Positions 17,248-25,634 of a stretch of DNA of 64,000 nucleotides are shown here, piece after piece. The notes under the pieces were generated by a model. That model was not told where the DNA came from. It searched no databases and was given only the letters and a program-made list of their open reading frames with translations. Position 1 is the stretch's first letter, and each line of letters opens with the position of its first letter. This DNA comes from Halosimplex halobium (lineage in GTDB: Archaea > Halobacteriota > Halobacteria > Halobacteriales > Haloarculaceae), in contig NZ_JBLKNX010000017.1 of the NCBI RefSeq assembly GCF_051414055.1, positions 1-64,000 on the forward strand, given 5' to 3'. The position numbers and the translations under genes are program-made.

Positions 17248-17808
17248 TCACTGCGTTTTCGCGACGTAGTCGTCGCCCAGGTCGTCGGCGATCCCCTGGA
17301 TAGTCTCCTCCATCTCGGCGATCTCCCGCTGGAGGCGCTGGAACGTGTCGCTGTCGGCGAGCTCCGATTCGGTCTTCTCGACCTGCAGGACGTTGCGCTT
17401 GAGCTTCTTCGCGGTGAGCTCGCGCTTGCGGTCGGTGTACTCCGACAGCTTCAGCAGGCGGTCGACGACCTCCCTGAGCCGGTCCCTGGTCACCGGTTTG
17501 ACCACGTAGTCGTCACAGCCCATGTCGATGATGTCGAAGTCGGGGTCGACGGCGGTGACCATGGCGACCCGACACTGGAGGCCCCGCTCCTGGATCTCCG
17601 CGAGCACCTCGTTGCCGGAGACGATGGGCATCCGCCGGTCGAGCAGGACCACGTCCAGGTCCGAGGCGAGCATCTCCAGGGCCTCGGCGCCGCCGTAGGC
17701 AGTCCGCACCTCGTACTCCTCGTCGAGGTACTCCGTGTACAGCTCGGCGAGGTGGTCCTCGTCCTCCACGACCAGCACCGTCCCGCGTTCGGCACTCCCC
17801 TGTGTCAC
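17248..17808 (-). CDS. HalX-type response regulator (186 aa)
   Basis: Receiver domain with acidic pocket E15-D16 and phospho-acceptor D57 in VVLLDRRMPI, then MVTAVDPDFDIIDMGCDDYVVKPV and a HalX domain (about 120-186) of coiled, charged helices. Paralogue of the regulator at 164-700, but here with the more usual DRRMP. The GTG at 17808 is chosen as start: a TATA-like gttaag (minus strand, about 17836-17842) lies 30 nt upstream. It is divergent from tpiA with 163 bp between. No sensor kinase is adjacent. Confidence 0.92.
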   Translation of the reverse strand: MTQGSAERGTVLVVEDEDHLAELYTEYLDEEYEVRTAYGGAEALEMLASDLDVVLLDRRMPIVSGNEVLAEIQERGLQCRVAMVTAVDPDFDIIDMGCDDYVVKPVTRDRLREVVDRLLKLSEYTDRKRELTAKKLKRNVLQVEKTESELADSDTFQRLQREIAEMEETIQGIADDLGDDYVAKTQ

Positions 17809-17971
17809 GACGGACTGATATTGCGGGACGACCGTCTTAACTCTCACCCTCGACGCCCGGGTCGGTTCGCCGGTCGACGGCCGCCGGCGCCGACCGGATC
17901 CCGGGGGATCCGACCGGGCGACCGTCGCCGGACTCACAACCTATTTCCCCGTCGGGGTCGCCAACTCGGGT

Positions 17972-18619
17972 ATGTTCGTCCTGGTCAACCTGAAAGCCTA
18001 CCCGTGTGACCCCGTCGAGATCGCCGAGGCGGCCGCCGACGTGAGCGACGCGACCGGCGTGCGGATCGCCGTCGCCCCGCAGGCCGCCCACCTCTCGGCG
18101 GTCGCGGAGACCGGCGTCGAGACGTGGGCCCAGCACGTCAGCCCCGTCGAGCACGGCAGCCACACCGGCAGCACGCTCGCAGAGGCCGTCGCCGACGCCG
18201 GCGCCGAGGGCACGCTGCTCAACCACTCCGAGGCGCGGCGCAAGCTCGCGGACATCGACGCGAGCCTCGACGCGGCCGAGCGGGCGGACCTGGAGACGGT
18301 CGTCTGCGCGAACAACCCCGGCCAGGTCGGCGCCGCGGCCGCGCTCGGCCCCGACGCCGTCGCCGTCGAACCCCCCGAACTCATCGGCACGGGCACACCC
18401 GTCAGCAAGGCCGACCCCGACATCGTCACCGACGCCGTCGAGGCGGCCGCGGCGGTCGACGAGTCGGTCGACGTGTTCTGCGGCGCCGGCATCTCGACCG
18501 GCGACGACCTCGACGCGGCCCGCGACCTGGGCGCGACGGGCGTCCTGCTGGCCAGCGGCGTCGCGAAGGCCGACGACCCGCGGGCCGCGCTCGAAGACCT
18601 GGTCGAACCGCTCGCCTGA
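17972..18619 (+). CDS. tpiA: Triosephosphate isomerase, archaeal type (215 aa)
   Basis: Short archaeal TIM (about 215-225 aa rather than about 250). N6 and K8 in VLVNLKAY, the electrophilic His in LLNHSEARR (H85) and the catalytic Glu in VAVEPPELIGTG (E133) are all present, as is the phosphate loop region CGAGISTGDDL. It interconverts dihydroxyacetone phosphate and glyceraldehyde 3-phosphate in the cytoplasm. A TATA-like cctattt (17940-17947) lies about 28 nt upstream of the ATG, so the mRNA is probably leaderless. Monocistronic; the next gene has its own TATA-like element. Confidence 0.97.
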   Translation: MFVLVNLKAYPCDPVEIAEAAADVSDATGVRIAVAPQAAHLSAVAETGVETWAQHVSPVEHGSHTGSTLAEAVADAGAEGTLLNHSEARRKLADIDASLDAAERADLETVVCANNPGQVGAAAALGPDAVAVEPPELIGTGTPVSKADPDIVTDAVEAAAAVDESVDVFCGAGISTGDDLDAARDLGATGVLLASGVAKADDPRAALEDLVEPLA

Positions 18620-18721
18620 CCGCTCCAGGAGAAGCGCGACTCGCCCGGGGATCGCGCCCGGGCCGACCGCGGACGCGTTCGCTGTCGGTGGGTATTTGCG
18701 ACGGTCGTCGCAAACCCGACC

Positions 18722-20044
18722 ATGGTCGACGACGCGAGTCGCGACGCGGAGAGCGGCGCCACAGGCGGCGGACCGTCGACTGACGCGTCGGACGGTGGGC
18801 TGTCTGACGGCCCGGAGTCGCACGACGCGTCCCCGGACGCGGTTCCGCCGAGTTCCTACGTGCTGGTCGTCCTCGGCGCTGTGAGCTATCTCCTGCTGAT
18901 GGCCAACTGGTTCGCCCTGGCGGCCTTCCTCGAACCCATCGGCCGGGGGCTCGGCCTCTCGGACACCCAGGCCGGGGCGCTCGTCGGCGCGGTCCCGCTC
19001 ACGTACGTTCCGCTCTCGCTGCTCTCCGGGCTCGCGCTCGACCGCATCGGCGCGCGCCGCGGCATCGCGCTCGCGGTCGGGGTCTTCGGCGTCGCGCAAC
19101 TCCTGCGCTCGGCGACGACGGGGTTCCCGGGGATGCTCGCGACGACCGTCCTGTTCGCCGTCGGTGCGACGGGGATCACGTTCGGCCTGCCGAAGCTCGT
19201 GGCGAGCGTCTTCCCCTCCCAATTGCTGGGCACGATGTCGACCGTGTACATCCTCGGCTCCTACGCCGGTACCGCGGCAGCCTACAGCGTCGGCCGGGCG
19301 ATCCTGGGGCCCGCGCTGGGCGGCTGGCGGCCGACCTTCCGCGTCCTCGCAGGCGCGGCGCTGGCCTTCCTCGTCGTCTGGCTTCCGGTCGCCGCGTGGC
19401 ACGCCCGCCGCCACGGGACGCCCTACGGCGACGAGGCGGAGAGCGACTTCGCGCTCGGGTCGCTCCGGGTGGACGTGACCCGGGTCTTCTCCCACCGCGT
19501 GATGCGGCTGCTCGTCGTCGTCGGCACCGTCTACCTGCTGCTGGGCCACAGCCTCCAGGGGTGGTTGCCCACCCTCGCGGGCGCTCGCGGCGCGGCCCCC
19601 GCGCGGGCCGCGGCCGTCGCGACGCTGTTCGTCGTCGGCCAGGCCGCCGGCACCGTGGTCGTCCCGCCGCTCTCAGACCGGCTGGGTCGCCGCCGCGAGG
19701 CAGTCGTCGCCTGCGGCGGCGCGGCACTCCTGGGGATCGCCGGCCTCGTGGTCGGTCGGAGCGTCCTCGCGGCGAGCGTCGCCGCCGTGGTCGTCGGGAC
19801 CGGCGTCGGCGGCGTCTCGCCGCTCGTCCGCGCTATCCCGACCGAGATCGAGGACATCGGCCCGGCGCTGACCGCGACCGCCGTGAGCCTCGTGTTCGCC
19901 GTCGGCGAACTCGGCGGCTTCTTCGGCCCGTTCCTCGTCGGCGGGCTCAGGGATCTGACGGGCTCGTTCGCCCCCGGGCTGGCGGTGCTGGCGGTCGGTG
20001 CCCTCGCGATGGTCACTGCGGGCCTGCGGCTGCCCGAGATCTGA
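18722..20044 (+). CDS. Major facilitator superfamily transporter (440 aa)
   Basis: An acidic, Ser/Asp-rich N-terminal tail (about 1-42) precedes twelve hydrophobic segments. The loop between TM2 and TM3 reads GLALDRIGARRGIALAVG, and the corresponding loop in the second half reads PPLSDRLGRRREAVVACGG; both match the MFS motif A. The substrate cannot be predicted: the family resembles cyanate/nitrate-like or multidrug carriers annotated generically in haloarchaea. A TATA-like ggtatttgcg (18689-18698) lies about 30 nt upstream of the ATG. It converges with the HerA-like ATPase gene. Confidence 0.88.
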   Translation: MVDDASRDAESGATGGGPSTDASDGGLSDGPESHDASPDAVPPSSYVLVVLGAVSYLLLMANWFALAAFLEPIGRGLGLSDTQAGALVGAVPLTYVPLSLLSGLALDRIGARRGIALAVGVFGVAQLLRSATTGFPGMLATTVLFAVGATGITFGLPKLVASVFPSQLLGTMSTVYILGSYAGTAAAYSVGRAILGPALGGWRPTFRVLAGAALAFLVVWLPVAAWHARRHGTPYGDEAESDFALGSLRVDVTRVFSHRVMRLLVVVGTVYLLLGHSLQGWLPTLAGARGAAPARAAAVATLFVVGQAAGTVVVPPLSDRLGRRREAVVACGGAALLGIAGLVVGRSVLAASVAAVVVGTGVGGVSPLVRAIPTEIEDIGPALTATAVSLVFAVGELGGFFGPFLVGGLRDLTGSFAPGLAVLAVGALAMVTAGLRLPEI

Positions 20045-20104
20045 TCGCGACGGATCCGTGGAGCAGAGTGGACTCCGTGAGCGGCGTCACGGTCCGCTGG
20101 CGAG

Positions 20105-22276
20105 TCAGTCGAGGATCTCGACGTCGTCGTTGTCGACGGCGAGGGAGGAGTCGTCGTCGCCACTGTCGTCGGTGGCGTCGTCGGATCGCAGGTCGTCGAG
20201 CCCGTTGGTGGCGTCTCCGCTCGGGGTGGCGTCTTCGGCCGGCACGTCGCCGGCGCCGGTCGCCGTGCCCGCGTCGGGGTCCTCGACCTGACCGGGTTCG
20301 TCGGCCTGCTCGTGGTCGTCGCCGTCCTCGGCCTCGTCGACCGGCACGTCCTCGTGGTCGTCGCCGTCGAGCGCGCGCTCGACCTGCTGGACGAACGGGT
20401 CGACCGACTCGCGGTCGGTACGCTCGCGCAGGAGGGCGGGGACGCGATAGTCGTAGCGCCCGCGACCGACGTGTTCGACCAGACCGCGGACGCGCAGCCG
20501 CCGGTTTCGGGCGTAGGCCCGGGTTCGGTCGTCGGAGCCCCCGGCCGCGAACAGCGCGTCCGTCGGCGTCCCGGGGCCGTGGTCGCGGTAGTAGCGCAGC
20601 ATCTGCCGTGTCTCGGCCTCCAGGTCCGCGAGGTCGTCGGCCAGCTCGCTGGCGAACGCGGCGGCGTCCTCGACCGCCTCGTCGTCGACGGCCGTCGAGG
20701 TGCCCGCCTCGAAGGCGTCGGTCGCGCGGTCGCCCAGCGGGTCGTCCTCGACGCCGTCGAACCCGCGGGTCATCGCCGCGTCGTCGGCCCCGCCGAGCCC
20801 CTCGTCGGCCCGCGCGGTCCTTCCGCCGTCCGTCGCGGCACTCCCGGTGGCTTCGGCGTCGTCACCGAACCCGTCGGCCATGCCGCCGAACATGCCGCCG
20901 TCGTCGCCGTCGCTCCCCGAGGCCTCCGCGGTCGTTTCGCCGTGGTCCGTGTCCGCGTCGGCGCCGTCGGCGACCTCGTCGGCCTCGGCGCCGCCCTCCC
21001 AGGCCTCCGCCCGGGCGGCCTCGTCACCGGGCCAGGTCATCGCCGACTCGTCGTAGCCGTCGTCCTCGCGGGCGGTCTCGTCGGGCAGCGGCGGCTCCTC
21101 GCCGTCTGTATCCGCTTTTGCCGACCCGTCGGTCCACTCCTCGGCGTCGTCGAACGACGACTGGTCCCCGTTCGCGGCGGCGCGGCGCTCGCGCATCCGC
21201 TCCTGTTCGGTGCGGCCGGGGTTGGCCCCCTTGACGTGGTCGACCAGCGCCTGCGTGAACTGGTCGGCCATCCGCTGCATGTCGCGGGCGTCCTGTAGCT
21301 CCGCCTCCAGCTCGGCGATCCGCGAGTTCTTCTCGTCCAGCTGTTCGCGCAGTTCGGCGATGCGGTCCTCGGTCTCGGCCTTCTCCTCGCTGATCTCCTG
21401 CAACTCGGAGACCAGGTCGTCGCTGACGGACTTGAGGTCGGGGCGCTCGAAGTCGTCGAGGCCGGGCGTGGCACCGGCGTCGAAAGTCTGCTTGCGGCGG
21501 AACTGGACCCGCTGGACGTCCTCGTCCCAGTCGTTCATCATGAACGCCTCGCCGTCGTCGAGGTCCTCGACGGCCTCGGCGTACTCCGTGTCGAGCACCC
21601 GCTTGACGACCTTCGTGTCGTTGTTCCAGGTGAGCCGGTGCCAGACGAGCCAGTCGCACTGGGTGATGAAGTCCTTCTTCACGTCGGCGGGTCGCTGGCT
21701 GATGCCGACGATCCCCAGGCCGTGCTTGCGGCCGCGCTTGGAGATCTTGATGAGCATCTTGCCGCACTCGCCGACGCTGCCCTTCTGGGGGATCCACTCG
21801 TGGACCTCCTCGACGAGCATCAAAAAGGGCTGTTTGAGCTTCTTGGCCTTCGCGAACAGCCGCTTGGAGACCTCGGTCAGCAGGTCGGCGGCCTCCTCTT
21901 CGTCGAGGAACGACGACACGTCGAGGATGATCGGGACGTTCTGCTCCAGCGCGAGCGTGGCGATCTTCTCGGCGTGCTCGGTGGTGACCTGGATGTCGCA
22001 CTCGTCGTCGGCACCGGCGTGGAGGATCTCGTACTCCTCCTTGAGGCCGTAGTACTCGCCGTCGATGTCGACGATGAGCATGCCGAAGCCGTTGTCGAGC
22101 AGCTTCTCGACGACGACGCTCGCGGTGTTGGACTTGCCCGAGCCGGACTTGCCGGTGACGAACCCGCGCCCGGTCAGCAACTCGACGACCGGCAGGTCGA
22201 CGGCCCGGCCCGGCTCGCCCGACCCGCACGGCCCGTCGCTCACGTCCGCGACGGTGATCGACTCTGTCTCTGCCAT
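20105..22276 (-). CDS. HerA/VirB4-like ATPase with coiled coil, acidic linker and winged helix (723 aa)
   Basis: An N-terminal DUF87-type ATPase contains Walker A GKSGSGKS (42-49), IVDIDGEYYGL, Walker B-like FLMLVEEVHEW and a downstream GISQRPADVKKD sensor segment, the set of HerA-FtsK-superfamily DNA translocases. A coiled coil (about 285-345, EEKAETEDRIAELREQLDEK) is followed by a long Asp/Glu/Gly/Ala-rich region, then a predicted winged helix (about 545-636) and an acidic tail. Haloarchaeal genomes carry several such proteins; the role (DNA processing or membrane-linked) is not established. A minus-strand TATA-like gcttatggc (22302-22310) lies 29 nt upstream of the ATG. Confidence 0.87.
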   Translation of the reverse strand: MAETESITVADVSDGPCGSGEPGRAVDLPVVELLTGRGFVTGKSGSGKSNTASVVVEKLLDNGFGMLIVDIDGEYYGLKEEYEILHAGADDECDIQVTTEHAEKIATLALEQNVPIILDVSSFLDEEEAADLLTEVSKRLFAKAKKLKQPFLMLVEEVHEWIPQKGSVGECGKMLIKISKRGRKHGLGIVGISQRPADVKKDFITQCDWLVWHRLTWNNDTKVVKRVLDTEYAEAVEDLDDGEAFMMNDWDEDVQRVQFRRKQTFDAGATPGLDDFERPDLKSVSDDLVSELQEISEEKAETEDRIAELREQLDEKNSRIAELEAELQDARDMQRMADQFTQALVDHVKGANPGRTEQERMRERRAAANGDQSSFDDAEEWTDGSAKADTDGEEPPLPDETAREDDGYDESAMTWPGDEAARAEAWEGGAEADEVADGADADTDHGETTAEASGSDGDDGGMFGGMADGFGDDAEATGSAATDGGRTARADEGLGGADDAAMTRGFDGVEDDPLGDRATDAFEAGTSTAVDDEAVEDAAAFASELADDLADLEAETRQMLRYYRDHGPGTPTDALFAAGGSDDRTRAYARNRRLRVRGLVEHVGRGRYDYRVPALLRERTDRESVDPFVQQVERALDGDDHEDVPVDEAEDGDDHEQADEPGQVEDPDAGTATGAGDVPAEDATPSGDATNGLDDLRSDDATDDSGDDDSSLAVDNDDVEILD

Positions 22277-22394
22277 TACCGATCCACACCCGCGGCCGAG
22301 CCATAAGCCCCCGTCAGACGGAGGTCTGACGACCGATCTGTTGCGATGAGCGGGCGCGGTGCGGGTGGCGCGCGCTGTCGTCTCGGAATCGCAA

Positions 22395-22460
22395 GCGATT
22401 CCGAGGGCCGTCAGAGAAGCGATTCCGAGGGTCGTCAGAGAAGCGATTCCGAGGGCCGTC
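22395..22460. repeat. 24-bp tandem repeat, about 2.7 copies
   Basis: The unit begins gcgattccgaggg and ends gtcagagaa; copies start at 22395, 22419 and 22443. Copy 2 differs by one base (c to t) and the last copy is cut short by a ctctgacgg hairpin arm. The first unit also forms the right arm of the 11-bp hairpin at 22382-22405. Units are contiguous with no spacers, so this is not a CRISPR array. Confidence 0.9.
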
Positions 22461-22526
22461 AGCTCTGACGGAGGCGCGCGTTCATGCGCGCGACCGGTCG
22501 CGCGAGGTCTTCGTGAACTGTGTGAA

Positions 22527-22611
22527 CGAAGGCTCGTCGGAGCTTGCTCCGACGGTGGATGAGCGACGGCAGAAGCAAATCGGCTGGGGAGGCTCGTGGC
22601 CCTCTGCGGTG
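22527..22611 (+). repeat. Dispersed non-coding element, copy B
   Basis: This 85-bp stretch matches the minus strand of 5981-6073 through cgaaggctcgtcgga, tgctccgacggtggatgagc, aatcggctgggg and tcgtggcc...tctgcggtg. It includes a perfect hairpin (22535-22554) on cgtcggagc/gctccgacg. Matches of lower quality extend upstream (GC-rich cgcgcgacc...cgcg then gaggtct). Confidence 0.8.
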
Positions 22612-23067
22612 CCGTGCGGGGCGGTCTGCAGTACGGTCCTGGCGTCCGCGCGAACGTGTGAGCGCGGGCTCGGGAGAGCGTGCTCGCCCGGTGGACTGAA
22701 CGGGCGAGGCACGCTCGCGCCGAGAGTCGACTGAGCGGGCAACATATCCGCGCGGTGCGAGGTGCTGTGCGCCTCGAAGCGAACGGCTGTGCCGTGAGCG
22801 GGCGGTGCCGAGAGCGCGGATATCCCGCCTGGTTCGAGAGAGCTTCGCTCTCTCGTCACTGAGCGAATCCGAGATTCGCGAGGTCTGTGGGAGCTGTGCT
22901 CTCGCCCGATCCCGAAAATCTTCGGTTTTCGGAGACAGCGACCGCGAGCGCGCCGAAGGCTTTCAGCGCTCACCGGCGAATGCGGTCTCCCCGACACGAC
23001 TTCGTTTCACGACACCACAAACAGAAACAGCCGATACACTCGCCACTCGAACCGAACGGGACGGGAC

Positions 23068-23658
23068 TCAGTCTGTCAGTCGCTCGTAGGCCGACTGCAC
23101 CGCTTTGAACTCCTCCTCGTCGCCGTCGGGGGAGTCGGGGTGGACCTCCTTGACTTTCTCGCGGTAGGCGGCCTTGACCGCGTCCTCGTCGGCGCCGCGG
23201 TCCAGGCCGAGCGTGTCGTAGGCCTCGGCGGCTGTGGGACCGCTCCGCCGTGCGGCGGCGGTCGCCCGCCCCCGGCGACGGCGCTGACCGCCCGCGCGGG
23301 CTCCCCGTCGCTGGCGACGGCCACCCCCTGACTGCTGGCCGCCGGCTGCCTGTGCCCGTCTTCGGGCGCCCTCGTCGCGGGGCGGTTCCCAGTCCTCCCG
23401 CGGGCCGGCGCCGAACCCGCCGCGGTCGGCGCGGCTGCCGCCACCGGCGCCGCCCGGTGCCGCCCGGTTCTCGACCCCGCGGTAGAGCCGCTGTGCGAAC
23501 CGACCCGACGCGTGGTACCACATGAAGTACGCGACCGCACCGAACAGCGCTGCGACGGCGAAGAAGCCGAGGTTGGCGACGAACCCGAAGATGGCGAACA
23601 GGACCGCGATGGCGGCGAACACCGTGGCGACCGCCGTGACAAGCCGGGTACCGTACAC
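23068..23658 (-). CDS. Membrane-anchored J-domain protein (196 aa)
   Basis: The N terminus (about 5-52) has two hydrophobic segments (VTAVATVFAAIAVLFAIFGF and NLGFFAVAALFGAVAYFMW). A long Gly/Arg/Ala-rich linker (about 70-135) follows, then a C-terminal J domain (about 138-196) with the HPD tripeptide in VKEVHPDSPDGDEEEFKAV. J domains stimulate Hsp70/DnaK ATPase; here the linker and anchor suggest recruitment of DnaK to the membrane. The GTG at 23658 is chosen as start because it directly precedes the first membrane segment; the frame upstream is Arg-rich and not protein-like. It is divergent from the zinc-finger gene at 23822. Confidence 0.87.
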   Translation of the reverse strand: MYGTRLVTAVATVFAAIAVLFAIFGFVANLGFFAVAALFGAVAYFMWYHASGRFAQRLYRGVENRAAPGGAGGGSRADRGGFGAGPREDWEPPRDEGARRRAQAAGGQQSGGGRRQRRGARAGGQRRRRGRATAAARRSGPTAAEAYDTLGLDRGADEDAVKAAYREKVKEVHPDSPDGDEEEFKAVQSAYERLTD

Positions 23659-23821
23659 GATCGCCCCTTGGCGTCGGTGCCTCCTAAACGTCTCGGACGC
23701 GGCGGAACCTCTACTGGTGACCGGTCGCGGACGGTTCCCGCTCGCCCGTTCTCGGGGACCGTCCTGCCCGCCATCCACCCGCCGCCCAATCCCTTTACGC
23801 GCTCGCCTGCTACGAGCTTAC

Positions 23822-24031
23822 ATGAGCGTATCCGGGCTCTGCGAGGTCTGTCAGCGCCCCGATGTCGACCACACCTGCGACCGTTGCGGGAACCTGGTCT
23901 GCGACCGGCACTTCGACACCCAGCTGGGGATCTGCAGCGAGTGCGTCGCCGAAGTCGAGGGCGGGGATCCGACAGACCCGACCGGGACCGGCGACGACAC
24001 CCCCGACGGCGTCGACACCTACCGGTTCTGA
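23822..24031 (+). CDS. Small double zinc-finger protein (69 aa)
   Basis: The Cys/His pattern C7, C10, C19, C22, C27, H30, C38, C41 (CEVCQRPDVDHTCDRCGNLVCDRHF...CSEC) fits two interleaved zinc sites, B-box- or HIT-like. An acidic Asp/Gly/Thr tail follows. Haloarchaea encode many such small zinc-finger proteins, some tied to biofilm or regulatory phenotypes, but I cannot name a specific function. A TATA-like cctttacg (23790-23797) lies about 28 nt upstream of the ATG at 23822. It converges with the NUDIX gene, with 14 bp between stop codons. Confidence 0.85.
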   Translation: MSVSGLCEVCQRPDVDHTCDRCGNLVCDRHFDTQLGICSECVAEVEGGDPTDPTGTGDDTPDGVDTYRF

Positions 24032-24045
24032 GCCCGAACCCCTCG

Positions 24046-24591
24046 TCACGCCTCGTCGAGCGTCGCGCGGGCGCCCTCAAGCCACCACGAGAGGTCCCGC
24101 GTCGCCGCGGGCTGGCGGTCGCTGAGCGCCATCCCCGAGTCGGCGAACGCCGCCGCCGACCAGAACCGGACGCCGTCGGGTTCCGCGCCGGCCTGTAGTT
24201 GCCCCCCCGTCGCCGCCCTGTCGACGGCGTAGCAGAGTCTCGTCGTGTACTGGTCGGGGACCGACTCGTAGCTCCGGGCGTCGAACAGCTCCAGTGCTCC
24301 GGGGTCGACGGTCAGGCCCGTCTCCTCTCGGAGCTCCCGCGCCGCCGCGACGGGCGGGTCCTCGTCGGCCTCCAGCCGACCCCCCGGCGTCTCCCAGGTG
24401 TCCGCGACGCCGGGGACGCCCACCTCGCAGAGCAGCAGTTCGTCGCCGTCGACGACGGCCACCCGGGCAGCGGGCGTCGGGTTGTAGAACGCGAACTCCT
24501 CGCAGTCCTCGCAGCGGTGGACGGTCGGCGGGTCGACCGCGGCCAGTTCGCCCCCGCAGTGAGGGCAGTACTCGGGCGGCTTGTTAGTCAT
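24046..24591 (-). CDS. NUDIX hydrolase with N-terminal zinc ribbon (181 aa)
   Basis: A zinc ribbon (C9, C12, C27, C30) is followed by a NUDIX domain with an intact box: G71, E77, R85-E86, E89-E90 and G92 fit GX5EX7REUXEEXGU exactly. The zinc ribbon plus NUDIX layout is that of NudC-like or ADP-ribose pyrophosphatase-like archaeal enzymes; the substrate is a nucleoside diphosphate derivative of unknown identity. Start at the ATG at 24591 (MTNKPPEYCPHCG); a second ATG four codons upstream is less likely. Same strand as pyrF, 134 bp downstream of it. Confidence 0.93.
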   Translation of the reverse strand: MTNKPPEYCPHCGGELAAVDPPTVHRCEDCEEFAFYNPTPAARVAVVDGDELLLCEVGVPGVADTWETPGGRLEADEDPPVAAARELREETGLTVDPGALELFDARSYESVPDQYTTRLCYAVDRAATGGQLQAGAEPDGVRFWSAAAFADSGMALSDRQPAATRDLSWWLEGARATLDEA

Positions 24592-24725
24592 ACGCACGAT
24601 CACTTCGTCGCCGCTACTTGATGGTTTTCGACACGAACGATCCGGAGGGTCGCCGTCGGGCAGTGTTCCACCGGCTGGCCGCCCTCCGGCCAGTTACGCT
24701 CCGGCCAGTCACGCCCTTGGTCGGT

Positions 24726-25538
24726 TCACTCCCGGTACTGGTTCAGCCGCTTCTTCAGTCGCTTGGCGGCCTGTCCCGACGCCTGGGCGAACTCCTCGCC
24801 CTGGTCCTCCCCGGCGAAGATGATACCGCGGGAGGAGTTGACGAGGCCGACGCCGTCAGCGAGGCCGTACTCGACGGCGGCCTCGGCGTCCCCGCCCTGT
24901 GCGCCGACGCCGGGGACGAGGAACGGGATGTCGGGGACGATCTCCCGGACCTCCGCCAGCTCCTCCGGTGCGGTGGCGCCGACGACCAGACCGACGTTGT
25001 CGTTGTCGTTCCACAGGTCGGCGAGCGCCGCGACCCGTTCGTACAGCGGCTCGCCGGTTTCGAGTTCGAGGTTCTGCAGGTCGGCGCCGCCGGGGTTGGA
25101 GGTCCGACAGAGGACGATGACTCCCTTGTCTTCCCGCGAGAGGAACGGTTCCAGTGCGTCGCGGCCGAGGTAGGGGTTGACAGTGATGGCGTCGACGCCC
25201 ATACCGTCGTCGGAGAGCAGGTCTGCGTACTGGCGGGCGGTGTTTCCGATGTCGCCGCGCTTGGCGTCCAGCAGGACCGGCACGTCCTTGCCGTGGGCGT
25301 AGGCGACGGTCTCGCGTAGCGCTTTCCAGCCGTCGGGGTCCTCGTAGAAGGCGGCGTTGGGTTTGAACGCCGCGGCGTGTTCGTGCGTCGCGTCGATGAT
25401 GCGGCGGTTGAACGCCCAGCGGGGCAGGTCGTGGTCGTGCAGGTGGTCGGGGATCCGGGCGGGGTCGGGGTCCAGCCCCACCGAGACGACGCTGTCGACG
25501 GCCGCGATGCGGTCGGCCAGCCGGTCGAAGAAGTTCAT
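24726..25538 (-). CDS. pyrF: Orotidine 5'-phosphate decarboxylase, subfamily 2 (270 aa)
   Basis: VGLDPDPARIPDHL opens the barrel and LLDAKRGDIGNTARQYA (89-105) carries the catalytic Asp-Lys-Asp set, with K93. VRLCRTSNPGGADLQ-like and GLVVGATAPEE segments match the longer PyrF subfamily. It catalyses the last step of UMP synthesis, decarboxylating OMP. A minus-strand TATA-like gtttacc (25560-25567) about 26 nt upstream supports a leaderless ATG at 25538. It may be read through into the NUDIX gene. Confidence 0.96.
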   Translation of the reverse strand: MNFFDRLADRIAAVDSVVSVGLDPDPARIPDHLHDHDLPRWAFNRRIIDATHEHAAAFKPNAAFYEDPDGWKALRETVAYAHGKDVPVLLDAKRGDIGNTARQYADLLSDDGMGVDAITVNPYLGRDALEPFLSREDKGVIVLCRTSNPGGADLQNLELETGEPLYERVAALADLWNDNDNVGLVVGATAPEELAEVREIVPDIPFLVPGVGAQGGDAEAAVEYGLADGVGLVNSSRGIIFAGEDQGEEFAQASGQAAKRLKKRLNQYRE

Positions 25539-25634
25539 ACCCGAGTCTCGCCGAGTCCGGTAAACAAGGTTGCGACTCCCGGCGGGGGATCTTCACGTGG
25601 GAACCGTTAACTCTCCAGCCCCGTAATTCGGCGT

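Larger units (their letters stand above)
22277..23067. other. Gene-free island (791 bp) studded with perfect hairpins
   Basis: No convincing gene. Perfect or near-perfect stems occur at 22382-22392/22395-22405 (11 bp), 22456-22462/22465-22471 (7 bp), 22487-22504 (18-bp palindrome), 22535-22543/22546-22554 (9 bp), 22835-22843/22847-22855 (9 bp), 22863-22869/22873-22879 (7 bp) and 22912-22918/22926-22932 (7 bp). The stems have unrelated sequences. The island also holds a 24-bp tandem repeat and one copy of an element shared with the island at 5.6-6.3 kb. It lies between two minus-strand genes. Confidence 0.75.

Noticed and set aside
22395..22460. CRISPR-like array
   Set aside because: The 24-bp units are contiguous with no unique spacers, and no cas gene is present.
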